A DNA stretch of 64,000 nucleotides from Ashinkailepas kermadecensis. Its lineage: Eukaryota; Arthropoda; Thecostraca; Neolepadidae. Position 1 is the stretch's first letter. The number at the start of each line of letters is the position of its first letter. The position numbers and the translations under genes were made by a program. Shown in pieces: positions 49,621-62,540 of the stretch. The notes under the pieces are model-generated. The model worked only from the letters and a program-made list of their open reading frames with translations, was not told the DNA's origin and did no database searches. The stretch lies in contig JAOTOM010005148.1 in the NCBI GenBank assembly GCA_034440615.1, positions 472,001 to 536,000 on the forward strand. The letters are read 5' to 3'.

Positions 49621-52600
49621 ACACCGGTGCCGACAGCACGGCACAGAAATGTATTCTTCGGTAACGTAATAGGTGGTGTCAGCGACAATGTGTTGCCATT
49701 CACACAACAAAATCAGTTTTCTTGAGGAAGGGATGGTTTGGAATTGTGATGTCAGATGCCAAAGCGACGTCACAGATTTTTGGTCGGATGTGAGAGGACT
49801 TTGTATCAATTTTTAGTGCAAGGCAATTTTTAGTACAGGGTACTGCGATATTTCCGCAATCCGATGGTGTTCAGCTTAAAAGCAGGCCACATTCTACCTG
49901 CCTATAACATTAATTGATGCGTCACAATCTGCCCTGACTTTTTAGAGCGACAAGACTCAGAATGTATTGACCTGTGCGACAACAGGCATGCTGTCAGCAT
50001 GCGGCGACTGCGTGCGTCTCGGAGCGGGCGGCTCGGCCGCAGCGAGTCGTGATGGCTCGCACCGCTTAGTCCCTCGTGTCGTAATGACCCTCCGCTTGGT
50101 CGGAGGGCATGGTCTCTTGACGCGGCAGTCCCACGATGAACGTCGGATAGTTCGGCCGCCTGCCAGCGTTGCGTGGCTGTTGTAGAGCTGTTGTGTGTAT
50201 GTGTGTGAGGTTGCTGTTTGCTGTTGTGACTGTGTGTAGTCGTAAAGTTAGTCTGTCCCGTCGGCTAACACGCCCGCTAGTCTGTGCAGCGCAATGTCCT
50301 GTTTAGTCGAAGCATGGCGCACCGATCGACAGGCAGGCATGTCGGAAATAGTACTTGGCACGCAACCCGGCGCTAAAAATTATGTCATGGCAATTACAGT
50401 GCAGATCGTATGTGTAATCAAGCGACGGCGCCATGCTATGCACCGAAAAACCCGACGCAGTAATCGTAACAATTGCATGCTCAACTACTGCCCCGCACTT
50501 CAACAACGTGAAGGAAGGCCATGACAGCGCGCGCATATGCACTCATCGCTGCCTCATCACATGCAGGTCCATTGTTCAATCCGCAGGAATAATTATAATG
50601 AGCATGGCTCCTGGTTGGTGATTCGTTAAAATAGCGCCGGCGCCACCGCCGCTTCGTTATGGTTAGTCTACAACCACATAAATCTAGCACGGGAATCGGT
50701 GCCGGTGCTTACGATGGCGGAGACCCCGTAACCTCGCCTCTCTGTGGCCTCTTGTGGGTAAGATGCGCATATTGTATAATATATAGCGCAACCATAGCCC
50801 AGCACCTATGGTCATGGTTGTTTATACCGGCAGTCGTTTTTCACTTTTTCATTACAACTATCATATTTTGTGTGTTCTGCAGAGCACAGCACGGCGCTAG
50901 CCATTTCGAATGCAGTTACAGCCAAAAAGCAGCCTGCAATGTTTCTGTAATTAAAACCGTGCAGCCGCATTCCTGGATTTGTAATGGACTGCATGAAACC
51001 TGCTCCATTGGCCACCAGCATGCACAGGACGGAGTGTGGCTAATACAGTCAGCTGGCGCTACGGCGCCCGCACTGGCCAGGCACCAGTACGAATAGTCAG
51101 CTGACAATCGCGGCACTGAGGAATGGCATGCGAGCATCACGTGCAAATCCGACAGGCACAACACTCGCCCACGGTCCATCGCTGCCACTCAGCATACCTG
51201 GTGCTTACTGTTAATTAGACCCCTTGCCTTTGGGACAAAAATTAGCGTGTTTTCAACTGATAACTTCGCATTGTTGGCTGATAGGAGCTTTTTGCAGGTT
51301 CGGGGAGTGACACAAGTCGTAAAGTTCCCGCTCCCTATCAACAAGAACTGCGACTTATCAAGCCGTGTGTTACTGAATATATGTTGACCTAAGTCCGTGC
51401 TTGCAATTTTTTCACGTCATATAGTGATAAGAGATTTTGAGTTCCAATATCCAGCTTTCATTTACTTTCACACTTTGAATGATCGAAGAATACATTGCAT
51501 TACTATTTGGGATAGCGACTTTATCTCTTTTAGATTCGCACTTGACAATGGTGTGATCATTACGATGTGGGATTGATATGGGATTGTGATCTCCCACACT
51601 TCAGCCAAATACCTTTCTGCTAAGTCGACTGTGACCACAGCACCATTAAGCTACACAGTCTAATGACAGAAATGTTGGAATGTTAGATGATAAGATAAGG
51701 CTTGACAGACAGGCCCGTAAGCTCCCCAGCAAAAAGTCGCGAACTCTGTTGCCCTGCTGTTCTAACAGTTCATGTGGGTCAGAAGAACTGGGGAGTAGCT
51801 TGTGTGACACATGGGACCGTCATTATAATGTCACAAAACTTCCTTATAGCTAGAAGAAAACGTAAGACCACACTTGACAACGGCGCCCAAGTTCGTACAT
51901 ACTTGCTACCCTTTTCCGGAAAGTGCGAATACGGGTGCAAAATTTCATCATGAGTGGTTTTATCAGCTGCTGAAACGATGGTGTGGCGGATATGGAGGTA
52001 CTTTCCAGGGTTTGTGACAGACTGAAAACACTTTGCTCGCCTAGCCTTATGGTAACGGTTACATCAATACCGTCCTCTTCTATCTTATGCTCTATTTATT
52101 TGTATTTGTATGCTCTATTTATTTGTATTTGTAACTTTGTTGTGAAACCACAAATGTAGCTTTCATAAAATTTTGCACAAGTCGATTGAAACTCTCTAAG
52201 AGGGCGTTCTGGGGTTAAGCGTGTACCAATACATGGGGAAATGAGGAGGAATCAAATAAATAATGTTTTTTGTTTCAGTAGCACCTGAGTACCAACATTG
52301 CGAAAATCATGGCTGACCATCCCAACCAACGGTTTTTAAATGCAAATCTATTGTTGCTGTTCACCGTCGTCCCGTACAAGGTAGTGCCATGCGATTGCAG
52401 GTGCAATAGTCCTCTGCAGGAGCAAGCTACTCGAGAACGAAGCGACCCCAGTAAATTGTGGTTCTGTATATCTATTGACTTTTAGCGTATCGTTGGCGCA
52501 ACGGTTCCACTGAATACGTCGCAGTGTCCCGCAATCCTACACCCTGGCCTACTGGCACTACTTCCCATTGATTTCCCGGTGCAAAGATAAACCTAATTAC

Positions 52601-52829
52601 TGCTCTTCTCATTTCTGTTTCCTATGATTTCCCTCTGTACCAGCGCGACTTAGATACTTTATTCAGTGATATACTTTCCCCGGATTGTCGAACGTGCCTC
52701 TCCAGAACGTCGAGTTGTTGGTCGGATCTCAGACCAATCGCTAACAAACCGGCCTTTTTCGGACCGACAGACGGTTAAGCCGCCCGCGTCATGCCGTCTC
52801 CTGTTCATGCCGCCCGCGTCATGCCGTCT
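49621..52829. other. Intergenic DNA, nothing recognised
   Basis: Mixed to AT-rich. The only repeat noted is a 24-base direct duplication (TATGCTCTATTTATTTGTAT) at 52085-52131. Confidence 0.3.
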
Positions 52830-53278
52830 CCTGTTCAACCGACAGGCAGGTAAGTGATGGTGCCAGACCGTCTCCTGCCGGACCGACAGGCAGGTGAGTG
52901 ATGGTGCCAAATCGTCTCCTTCCGGACCAACAGACAGGTGAGTGATCATGCCAAGTCGTCTCCTTCCGGACCAACAGACAGGTGAGTGATCGTGCCAAAT
53001 CGTCTCCTGCCGGACCAACAGACAGGTGAGTGATCGTGCCAAATCGTCTCCTTCCAGACCGACAGGCAGGTGAGTGATCATGCCGGACTGTCTCCTGTCA
53101 GATCGGCAGGTAGATGAGTGATGGTGCCAGACCGTCTCCTGCCAGACCGACAGGCAGGTGAGTGATGGTGCCAAATCGTCTCCTGCCGGACCAACAGACA
53201 GGTGAGTGATAGTGCCAAATCGTCTCCTGTGGAACCGACGGGCAGGTGAGTGATGGTGCCAGATCGTCTCCTGCCTGG
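52830..53278. repeat. 44-bp minisatellite, about 10 copies
   Basis: The unit contains CGTCTCCTGCCGGACCGACA and GGCAGGTGAGTGATGGTGCC; variants have CCAACAGACAGG or TCATGCC. A preceding doublet of CGCCCGCGTCATGCCGTCTC (52781-52835) may have seeded it. Each unit contains CAGGTGAGTG, a good match to a 5' splice site. Confidence 0.95.
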
Positions 53279-55440
53279 TTTGACGAGCTAGTGCCGGCCT
53301 GAGCCACGGTACCGACTGTGCGAGTTCGCCTTACTAATGCAATTCATTACGTCAGCTTGGCAGACACAAAACAAGCGCGCAGTCAGGAATACATTGGCGG
53401 GGGCGGGCCCAGGTATTTGCACACAATCAGGGTCCCGTAGAGTGAGGGAGGAGTCGAAGAGTCACGCTGTTGGGGAGGGAGTCGAGCTTTGAAAGAAGGT
53501 CGCCGTGCGAAAGAGCCCGGGTGGGGAAGGCAAGTCGCCCAGATGAGAAGAATTGGGGCGTTGTGCGTGGTGTCAAATTGTGAGCTCTTTGGTAGTGCTG
53601 AAGGGGATATGGTGGTAGAAAATGAGCATCTACTGTTGGGGAGTGAGACAATTTATGTGCTGGAAGGCAGTATGTTTTTGAGAGCGCTTGTGTGGAAAGG
53701 TTTCTATGAGTCGGATATCTATGGGAAGGATTTTTATGTCCATGGTAGGAACACATTATTCGCATCAAGAAATGAGCATGATACTTTGGAGGGCGTCTGC
53801 AGGTGAAAATAGGATCAAAAGGGTAACTCGGATGACGATATATGGGCATACATACGCTACGCTAGTGGTAGATAACATGATCCATATATCGAACACAGGA
53901 TTAGGATCGTTGGGACAGGGGTCCATGCCCCATGCGCACTTTATCATGGCTTGAGATATTAGTTCTATGTGACAAAATGACTTCGGTCCATTTACTTCTC
54001 ACCAGCATTGTCTAAAACGGAACACCATCCCATGATTGGAAGCGTAAGCAAAAACACAACGGCCGAATACTAAGTGTGTGGTGCAAACTAGATCAAATCC
54101 TGGTAAGCCTGTCGCTAGTGATGCATTCATCGTTCGAACGGGCAACCTGCCAGACCACTGCCTTTCGTGCAGTGCAACTTTATTGACGGACATGGCGTGC
54201 TTCGTGTCGATCCAAGCAAAAATATGGCACGAAGCGGGCATGACCTTTCCCTTAGCCGTTCATTGAAGACAAGGAAACCCTGCAACTCTCTCACGGCATG
54301 AATCACCGGCGTAAGGCACAACTCATTACGTTTGAAACGCGAGCCTTATCCTGAGTAGACCACACCATTCATAGCTGCAGTAAATCACAGTTTGCTGCCC
54401 TATCCTTCCGCCTTTAATATGTCGGCATTTCCGTTTTATCAATGAGCATGGTGTGCGATGAACGGTATGGTGTACGACCACGAATCGCTTCAAGCTTACC
54501 CACGTGGGGTGGCCTCCGGCCGTAATGAAGGGTGGAGCGGCCTCGTGTTGTTCTCACACGATTTATGGCTCCAAGATATTGCAAAATGCACAGGTGGGCG
54601 CGTAAACTGTGGGAAAGCCGGACACATACTGATGGACATCGTGTCGACGTCCTCCGCTTTAGGAAATGGCCGGGTAAATCTGTTCAGTGTTGGTGTCCCG
54701 GAAAATATTATGCTTGTACGAGCTGCGAACAAAATCCGGCAAGTACATTACGGCTAAACGCCTCGATGAAACATGATAATCCGGATGAGTATCTTGGCAA
54801 AGGTCGTTCTTGATGTGAACATCGCATCATTCTGGAACAATAAACTGTCAGTCCTCCAGAGCGAAACATTATGCATTAATCGAGCACTAATCGCGTCCTG
54901 AAAGATAAATCACCCTCAGGAACTCTGCTATCTGAGTCACGCTATTCAGTATCGGCTTTGTTGGGGGTCAAGCCGCAGGTCAAGGATGAGGATACCGAAT
55001 TGCATCACGGTAGAGCCATCTCGTGCCACCTACGGGCGAATTCCTCTCGCTGGCAAAACCATTAATACCTGGCTCCCTCACCCGTTTGTTTCACGGTTGT
55101 AAATAGGTGTTTGAGCACTGATTGCACTCTATCCACCCACGCCCATGTGCCTGCTGCCTGCCATTGTGAGACGAAATTCCTCAGCGAATTGATTAGTCGT
55201 TGCACACTGAAACATCCCAGTTGGATGTCGGAATACCTCACTGGAGAGTGCAGTAAAACCACAGCTTCCTGACGTAGAGGGAAGACTGAGCGTGCCACCG
55301 AGTACCAAAATAGCTAACAGGTCATGGCTGTGAAGCACAAGCACTGACACAGCCGCATCGACTCCCAGCATCAACATTTTATTGCATGCTCAGCATCGTC
55401 ATTCCTCCACGGGTGGAGCGTTGGCCGCTGCCAGGTGGAA
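53279..55440. other. Intergenic DNA with a possible retroelement relic near 54590-54740
   Basis: 53400-53800 is purine-rich on the plus strand. At 54590-54640 one frame reads NCGKAGH, the centre of a CCHC zinc knuckle, but with the outer cysteines missing. A neighbouring frame about 70 bases on is cysteine-rich. No other retroelement domain is visible. Confidence 0.25.
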
Positions 55441-58400
55441 AACGGCGGATCAATCACCGGAGTAAATCAGGGGCTGACGGTGACGGCGGCGTCCGACGAG
55501 CTTTTTGTCGCCTGCCCGGCCACTGACCGCTGGCTGGCCTGATTCCGTCCTCCCCCCCCCCACCGCGAGAACATCACCACCCTCGCGCTCTCGGCGAGAG
55601 CACCCGCACGACGGCCGCCAGCTCCGGAGCGCCCCGGGAGCGTCGGATCGCGTGCCGACACAGGCGCCGTCGGTTCGGCCGGCCACGGCCTCCCGCCCGG
55701 TTTCAATTTGCCGATTGGTTCTCCATGGCCGGGACGCCGGACGATGCGTGCCGGGCGCGGCCGGCTCTCTGGGTCAGCTGGAACGGACGGCAGCTCTCGC
55801 TCCGTGTCGTCACGGTCACAGCTCAGGGGTGGTGCCGCATGGCATGTTCTCCGCCCCGGTCGGGTGAACGCCCACCGGACCGACGACCAGGGCGAGTACT
55901 GGCCATGACTTGGCCCTCCCTGCAGCATCACAGTAATGCTTGAGCATCGTCCCCTTAGTTCTTTCAATCACATTTGCAGAAGGTCTTTCCTCCCATCGAC
56001 CTTCCACATAGGTAGGCAGGATAGCTTAAAATGTAATTTAACTATGTTCGAGCTGGCGACTTGTCTCATAGGCGTAGGGGCAGGGAGGATGACGGTGTTC
56101 ATGCTCCTTCGCTTCTTTGGCAGCCCCATTTAACACAAACTACGTTGCAAGACAAAAGTTGACTAAACATGAACTGCCTCCACTTTTCGGGTATCCCTAT
56201 GCATTCGGCCTGCTTCATCAGTTCGCTCAGTGCATCTAACTTCTGCTCCACATTCCTATCTTGGCGATTGCTTATGGTTCTTCATTTGTGCATTCAATCA
56301 AGCTACTCTGTCTGGTATGCCCAAATGGCCTATCTACATAGGATATCCTTTTTGCTCCTTTGTTCAATAAGTCCTTTCAACCCCAAATGTGAAGCCATGC
56401 GGCTCCACCCCTATGCCCTGGATAGTCCTTTTGACCAATGCTTATCCAGGCACCCCCTATGTCGCAACCCTCCATTCGTATGCAACTGACCAGCGTCGCT
56501 CTTTCCCTTATGTCCAGTCGTGCCCTCCATCCATATGGCCTGATACGAGTCCCCCATCCCTTATGTCGGCTGTATCTTCCTGTCCCTGTGCCCATACAGT
56601 GTTGTGCGCAGCGTCCGGCAGATGCCCTCACCCTCGGCCCGGCCAGCGCTCTGTCCGCCGCCGCCGCGCTCTGCCGCTCTCGCCACGCACTTGAACACGG
56701 GGGTAATGCCCGCACATTCCGCACCGTCCCAGGCGGAGCGGCGCTTTTTGCCGACGTTTGTAAACAGCCGGCGAGCCGACGACGGCGGCGGCGTCGTCGA
56801 CGACACGTGACCCGAGTCGCTGATGCCGTCACCACGTCACTGCGCCACCACTCCATCACTCCGGCGATCCCACCACCCGGCGGCGGGCGTGAGCGGCGGT
56901 GCTGGCGGCCAGAAGGACGCCTCGTCCTCCCGTCTGGTCGGTGCGGAGTGGTCGAACAATGGCGTGCTGACAGGGCGAGCGACGTGCATTTTGCACGCGT
57001 CCGAGGAGAACGGGCAGAGGCGGAGGAACCCTTACAAAATTGGGGGAGGGGGCAAGATCAATTTTGAAGTCGATTCTTTCTTTGCAACGCCCAGAGGATC
57101 AATGACAGGCTCATCCAAATGTGTGGGGTGCTGCCCTCTCTGCCCCCCCCACCTCCGGTTCCCACGCCCATGACAGCACGAAGCAGCTCTCGGAGCTGCT
57201 TGTGACAACGGTGGAGGAAATCCGATACCGTACACTGCAGTGGCACATGTACGGATTCCAAGCCATATGCATCAACCTTGGCAGAGAATGTCCATTGTTC
57301 ATACGGAAGGTCTGAGCGTGGGTGTTGAAGTTAGATCCATCAAGGAAATTCCTGAGGGAATTGCACATATACTGAGCTCTGGCGACGCGGTCTGACCAGG
57401 ATCGGCTTGCTTTCCCCTTTGCTGCACATGCTCGAAGTCATCAAAATAGTATGGAATTATTTAATGGCAATACCTTTCGCCTACAAGTGGAAGGGAAAAT
57501 GCCACCATTCTCTGCCTACCATCAATGGCAATTGGGTAGAAATTTCTGCTAAGCCCTCGCTTTGAATGCTCTTCAGTACAAAAAAAATGATGTGTGCTAC
57601 CTTGATGGTGAACAATGATCCTTGTTGCATCATGTCATGCTTGTATGCCTTTATGTTCGGTCCGGAGTAACAAAATGAGTGTATCTGATCAATTTTCGAG
57701 AAATTGTTCGATTTATTTCTTCATTGCATCCACAGTTTTCCTCCTGTGGCTCCGAAAGCATGGCATCATCTTTGTCCAATTTTAGCCAAATAAAACGTCG
57801 AAAGAGGCTACAAGGAAATTATATTAATCGCTATTGAAAATTGGTGTCTGTTGAATAAAAGACGTTATCTTCTGCAGTTCATTGCCCCAGTTAGGATTTT
57901 AATACCCATTGGAATAGATGGCAGACCGCAACGGGTCCGGGTAGGGAGGCCAAGCTGACCTTCCTGACATCCCAAAACTAATGGAGCTGGGGAAAGCAAA
58001 TTAATAGTGGTGGTGCCTGATGGGCACTCTCATGTCTGTAAGCTTGACGTTTTTGTGCTATAACATGCAGGTAAAATTAGGTCAGAACACCGAATTTGCC
58101 ATGCCAGTGCGGCTCGCACATCTTGTATTTACTTCCTACGTGAAATATAATGAATATTGCGATAGTTTGCCGACAAACTTCTTGTGGATAATGTGATTTT
58201 GCACATTGTGAAATATTTATATGTTGGCCATTGACAGATACTTCTGCTTATATGGCTGCCAAAGTTCAATTTAGGATGCCGCATCATAAATGCTTGTAGC
58301 CTTCCCTCGCATCATAGTCACTTGTGTTATGTGCTCTGGCACGCGTATCGAAGGGAAAGGGACGGAATCCGCTTAACCCTCCTATTTTCGACGATATCTC

Positions 58401-58545
58401 ATAAACTGGCAGGGATATAGCTATGACATCCCGTGACGTTGTTACGAATTGAAGAGCGTATCCTATGCAAGTAATAATTAATAAAGAAGAAATAAAGAAG
58501 AAACAATATAAATATTTAATTTTAAAAAAAAACATAATCTGCCAA
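55441..58545. other. Two GC islands and AT-rich DNA
   Basis: CpG-rich islands at 55440-55900 and 56600-57020 frame a C/T-rich stretch (56370-56600) with repeated CCTTATGTC and CCATATGGCC words, perhaps an old tandem repeat. 57400-58545 is AT-rich. No gene is recognised. Confidence 0.3.
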
Positions 58546-58925
58546 AAAATAGCGGGGTGTGCAGAAGATCTACAAGCACAGGGGGGGGGGGGGTGCAGGA
58601 GATATGCAAAGAACTGTGACGTGCATAAGCTCTGTGTTCATAAGATCTGCATGCAGACGGTCTACGTTCATAAGATCTACGTGCTGAAGATCTGGAAAAA
58701 AACGGGGAATGTGCAGGAGATCTACAAAAATACTGGAATATGCATAAGTTCTACGTTCGTACAGAAGGTCTACCTGCAGATGATCTACAAAAAAGCGGGC
58801 TGTGCCGAAGATCAACAACATAGGAGGTGTGCAGGAAGTCCACAAAAAAATCCCTGGAATGCGCATAATATCTGCACAAACATTGAGATGTGCATGATAT
58901 CTACTCTTCCGTTTCAAGCGTGAGT
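58546..58925 (+). repeat. Left arm of a foldback-like structure: degenerate tandem repeat
   Basis: Words such as GTGCAGGAGATCTACAAAAA, GTGCATAAG and CTACGTTCATAAGATCTACG recur at irregular spacing. The complement of 59687-59905 carries the same words in the same order, so the two blocks are inverted copies of one degenerate repeat family. A run of about 14 G lies at 58580. Confidence 0.75.
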
Positions 58926-59686
58926 GAGGTCTGTTGTTGCCACGGAATCTGACAACAGACATAAATTGATGACGTCAGTACGGCTAAGAGCATGTCTAAA
59001 CCGTTCTCATTAAAAAAGCCTTTCGGGAATGCAATTTGCCTGCGTGTGCAAAACTATATTAGATATTGTAGGGAGCAACAGTGGCGGGTACAAGGGGCCA
59101 TGAGGTCTTGACCGCCTTGGGCCTAAAGGGGCCATTGAACACGTTGTGTTTACCATAGGCCGTGACTAAGCACACACAAATCTGTCCCTCCAGGGGGCAT
59201 TCGGGTGACCGGAGAGAGGCCCAGTGCCGACAATTGGAGGGGCCCTGAGTCGACGTCAGGAGCCTTTGGGCCGACGGAGCTGGTCACTGAGCCGACGGAG
59301 AGGATCCCTAGCTGCCGGAGAGAGCCTTGGTATTTGGTAGTTTGTGTAAGATTACCCTAATAAACGACACTTCTCGAAACGGATGACATGATTGACACAC
59401 AGACAGACATCGACCAGCTCGGCGATCTCAGGTCACCCAACAATCCTTTTACCACCATGCGTTTCGCTATTCAATTGTGAGAAGCACAACGAAGTTGAGG
59501 CGACGAAATACCAGGAGGGGGTTCGTGAGATATCTCGAAAAAATATCTGCGCCAGCAATATTTCCCCCTTTAGGGTCATCGCTTTTCTTGGAAAGCAAAC
59601 AGCTCCAAATCGATCATGACGCTTTTTTGTGCCTTTGTTTGCCAGATGCGCCTTGGACATAACTGCTAAGCGCTCATATGTCTGGA
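58926..59686. other. Spacer between inverted repeat arms
   Basis: It begins with ordinary DNA. 59070-59350 is GC-richer with GCCGACGGAG and CCGGAGAGAG words repeated, followed by CCCTAATAAACGAC (an AATAAA-containing word) near 59356. This could be the end of a transcribed element or LTR, but terminal dinucleotides and a target duplication are not convincing. Confidence 0.3.
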
Positions 59687-59905
59687 GTAGACTTTCTGCA
59701 CACTCTCCCACCTTTTGTAGATCCTCTTCACGTCGTCTATTTCCTGTAGATCACCCGCACATCCTCTATTTTCGGCACGTACATCCGATGTAACTAGACC
59801 TGCCATGCGCGTAGATCTCATGAACGTAGCTTTATGCACACTCCAGCGTTTTTGTGGATGTCCTACACACACTCCAATTGTTATAGATATACACAAATTT
59901 GTAGG
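59687..59905 (-). repeat. Right arm of the foldback-like structure
   Basis: Reads GTAGACTTTCTGCACAC, TTTTGTAGATCCTC, CGTAGATCTCATGAACGTAG and TTTATGCACACTCCAGCG: the complement of the left-arm words. It is shorter than the left arm and diverged. Confidence 0.75.
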
Positions 59906-60814
59906 CAAGATCAGTCGTCCTGTTGAGCTGCCTACTGGGCTCAAAGTTGGTTCGGCTAGTGAACTGAACTGAGGTCAGCTCAAGCTCAGTCGAGCAGCTC
60001 AGACGGGAACGGGATCAACTTAGCCTGGCGGCTGAGTTGGAGCCAGACAGAATAGCCCCGATCTGGGGCTGCGCATTGGATATCCTGCTACAGTAAATAC
60101 GGTTCAGTCATGCATATCATTGTTTTTGGATCCATGCTAATAACCGTCACGTTGCAATCTTATCGCCAACCATCAGTTGCAACGTCAATCAGTCCCAATG
60201 TGCATACCGCTCATACGACATTTGGCGGAACATTTCTGTGTTGTGGTTAGCATTCCCTCTCGGATATGTGCATACAAAGCGGAATTTATTCAGCCAACGT
60301 TATGTCGGAGGAGAGCACGAAGGAAGGAACCGACCTTGAACAGTCCGTCAAGTTTATATTAATGGCCTGTGTTTGAGACAAACAATAAAAACACGACCAG
60401 ACAGAGGCGCAGTCAATTTGTCGCATAATGTAAGCGTGTCAAGGAAGCCCGGTAGCTATGCTGTTCGATGGACGCAGATACTGGCTGCTTTAATATCGCT
60501 CGACAAATACTGGCTGTCCCCGGCTGGTGCCCCCGGGGGCAATTCTTGCGAGTTTGGGCCCCGATAGCAACTGTACAGATAGACAGGCCATCAATCAACT
60601 TGCCTTGACCAGCGCGAACCCGCCGTGGGGCAAGAATACGTGGGCTTCATACCCGCTGTGCCCCGTCAGTTTTCCTGTTAATCGTTGGAATATTTATCGA
60701 TGCATTAAGCAGGTATATTGGATAATTCGTGGGTAATCTGAGGCCATCCAAGGCAAGCTGGCAGCGGCGAAGGCCACTCTCTTCAGATGCTTCAGGCTGG
60801 CTTGGGACCTCTAG
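59906..60814. other. Intergenic DNA, nothing recognised
   Basis: A short CAGCTCA/GAGCAGCTCA-rich stretch at 59960-60010, otherwise ordinary. Confidence 0.3.
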
Positions 60815-61100
60815 CGCTCGCGTCTCGTGCGACATGAACCCTCCACGGTCCTGCCGTACCCCCCCTCCGGCCAGCGACGGTTCCGCTCGATGCTGGCGCG
60901 GCGGCCGAAGGTCTCGTGCGACATGAACCCTCCACGGTCCTGCTGTGTCCCCCCCCCTCCGGCCAGCGACGGTTCCGCTCGATGCTGGCGCGGCGGCCGA
61001 AGGTCTCGTGCGACATGAACCCTCCACGGTCCTGCCGTACCCCCCCGGCCAGCGACGGTTCCGCTCGAAACTGGCGCGGCGGCCGAAGGTCTCGTGCGAT
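60815..61100. repeat. About 90-bp tandem repeat, three copies
   Basis: GACATGAACCCTCCACGGTC recurs at 60831, 60920 and 61012, each followed by a C run of varying length and CCGGCCAGCGACGGTTCCGC. Spacings are 89 and 92; the C run accounts for most of the length change. Confidence 0.93.
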
Positions 61101-61639
61101 GGCGCCGGTCGTGTAGCTGACATTCCAGCCACCACCGCCTGCCGGCGCGCGCCGCCGCCGACCGACGTGCCGACCGATGCGCGCCGGTATCGACGCGCGA
61201 TCGGCGGCCAGTGCCGCGCGGTAATGCACTTCTGAGTGATAATCGGGCCGACGTGCCGACGGCGGCCGTGTGTGCTGTTGTCGCGCGCGGCGGCTCCTGC
61301 GGCTCCTGCGGCTCCGGCGGCTCCGGCGGCTCCCGCGTCTCCGGCGATGCCGCGATGTGGACAATATCTGGCGGCCGATTAGCGCCTGGGCGCGGCGACA
61401 GCCGGCCCCGGCGGACGAGCGGATGGGTGGTGGGCCCCGCCGTGGACGGTCGGACGATGGCGCGGCGCCGGCACCCCCCGCGCCGGTTGTCGGCCGGCCT
61501 CCGTCCCGGGATTGTCAGCGTGCGATAATCAGCCAGCGGCCGGGCCGAAGAATGACAAGCAGACGAGCGGTTTAACTGGGGACAGAATAAGACGTCCAGG
61601 GGGTCCTCTTCAGAAGTGAGCATCGTGTGATCAATGGCT
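61101..61639. other. GC island with GGCTCCTGC/GGCTCCGGC repeats
   Basis: CpG-rich. A 9-bp GCGGCTCCT/GCGGCTCCG repeat occupies about 61288-61340. No gene is recognised. Confidence 0.35.
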
Positions 61640-62300
61640 GAGCGCTGGGTGAGCCGCGGGTGAACGACTAGTGAGTGCTGGGTGAGCGGCTGGTGGGCGG
61701 CTGGTGGGCGGCTGGGTGAGCGGCTGGTGTGTGGCGGGTGAGCGGCTGGTGAGTGATGCTTGAGCGGCTAGTGGGCGGCTGGTGAACAGCTGGGAAGCCG
61801 CGGGTGAATGGCTAGTGAGTGGAGGGTGGGCGGCTGGTGGGCGGCTGGTGGGCGGCTGGTGAGCGGCCGGTGGGTGGCTGGTGAGTGGCCGGTGGGCGGC
61901 TAGTGAGTGGCGGGTGAGTGGTGGGTGAGCGACCGGTGGGCGGCTAGTGAGTGTCGGGCGAGCGGCCAGTGGGCGACTGGTGAGTGGCTGGTGGACAGCT
62001 AGTGAGTGTCGGGCGAGCGGCCAGCGGGCGGCTGGTGAGTGGCCGGTGGGCGGCTAGTGCGGCTGGTGAGTGGCCGGTGGGCGGCTAGTGAGTGTCGGGC
62101 GAGCGGCCAGTGGGCGACTGGTGAGTGGCTGGTGGACGGCTAGTGAGTGGTAGGTGAGTGGCCGGTGGGTGGCTATTGAGGTGGTTGGTGAGTGGTGGGT
62201 GAGAGGCCAGTGGGCGGCTGGTGAGTGATGGATGAATGGCTGGTGGGCGGCTGGCGAGTGGTGGGTGAGCGACGAGTGAGTAGCGAGTGAGCAGCGGGTG
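61640..62300. repeat. Degenerate 11/22-bp GGTGAGTGGC-type array
   Basis: About 650 bases of GCTGGTGAGTGGCCGGTGGG and variants (GCTAGTGAG, TCGGGCGAGC). A longer block from about 61945 to 62010 is repeated at 62070-62140. Confidence 0.9.
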
Positions 62301-62540
62301 AACAGCGGATGAGATTGGAAGTTGAGCGGGAAGCTAGTCAGAACAGTGATCAGGTATGCAGAAGAGTGGGAATGAAGGTGAGATGGGACGCAGTTCGGAG
62401 CGAGACAGTTCGGGAAAGTAAATCTCATATTGAAAGCAATAAATGAGCACGCATTAAAAAGCTATCATGAAGCGGAGGTACCGAGGAAAAACATCAAGAC
62501 TAATTTTGTTGGTGTGACGTGAACACGTCGGTTCAGCCTA
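62301..62540. other. Spacer between minisatellites
   Basis: Mixed DNA without a feature. Confidence 0.3.

Noticed and set aside
59064..59400. Possible solo LTR (TGTAGGGAGC start, AATAAACGAC near the end)
   Set aside because: No convincing TG..CA termini with a target-site duplication; kept only as a remark on the spacer.
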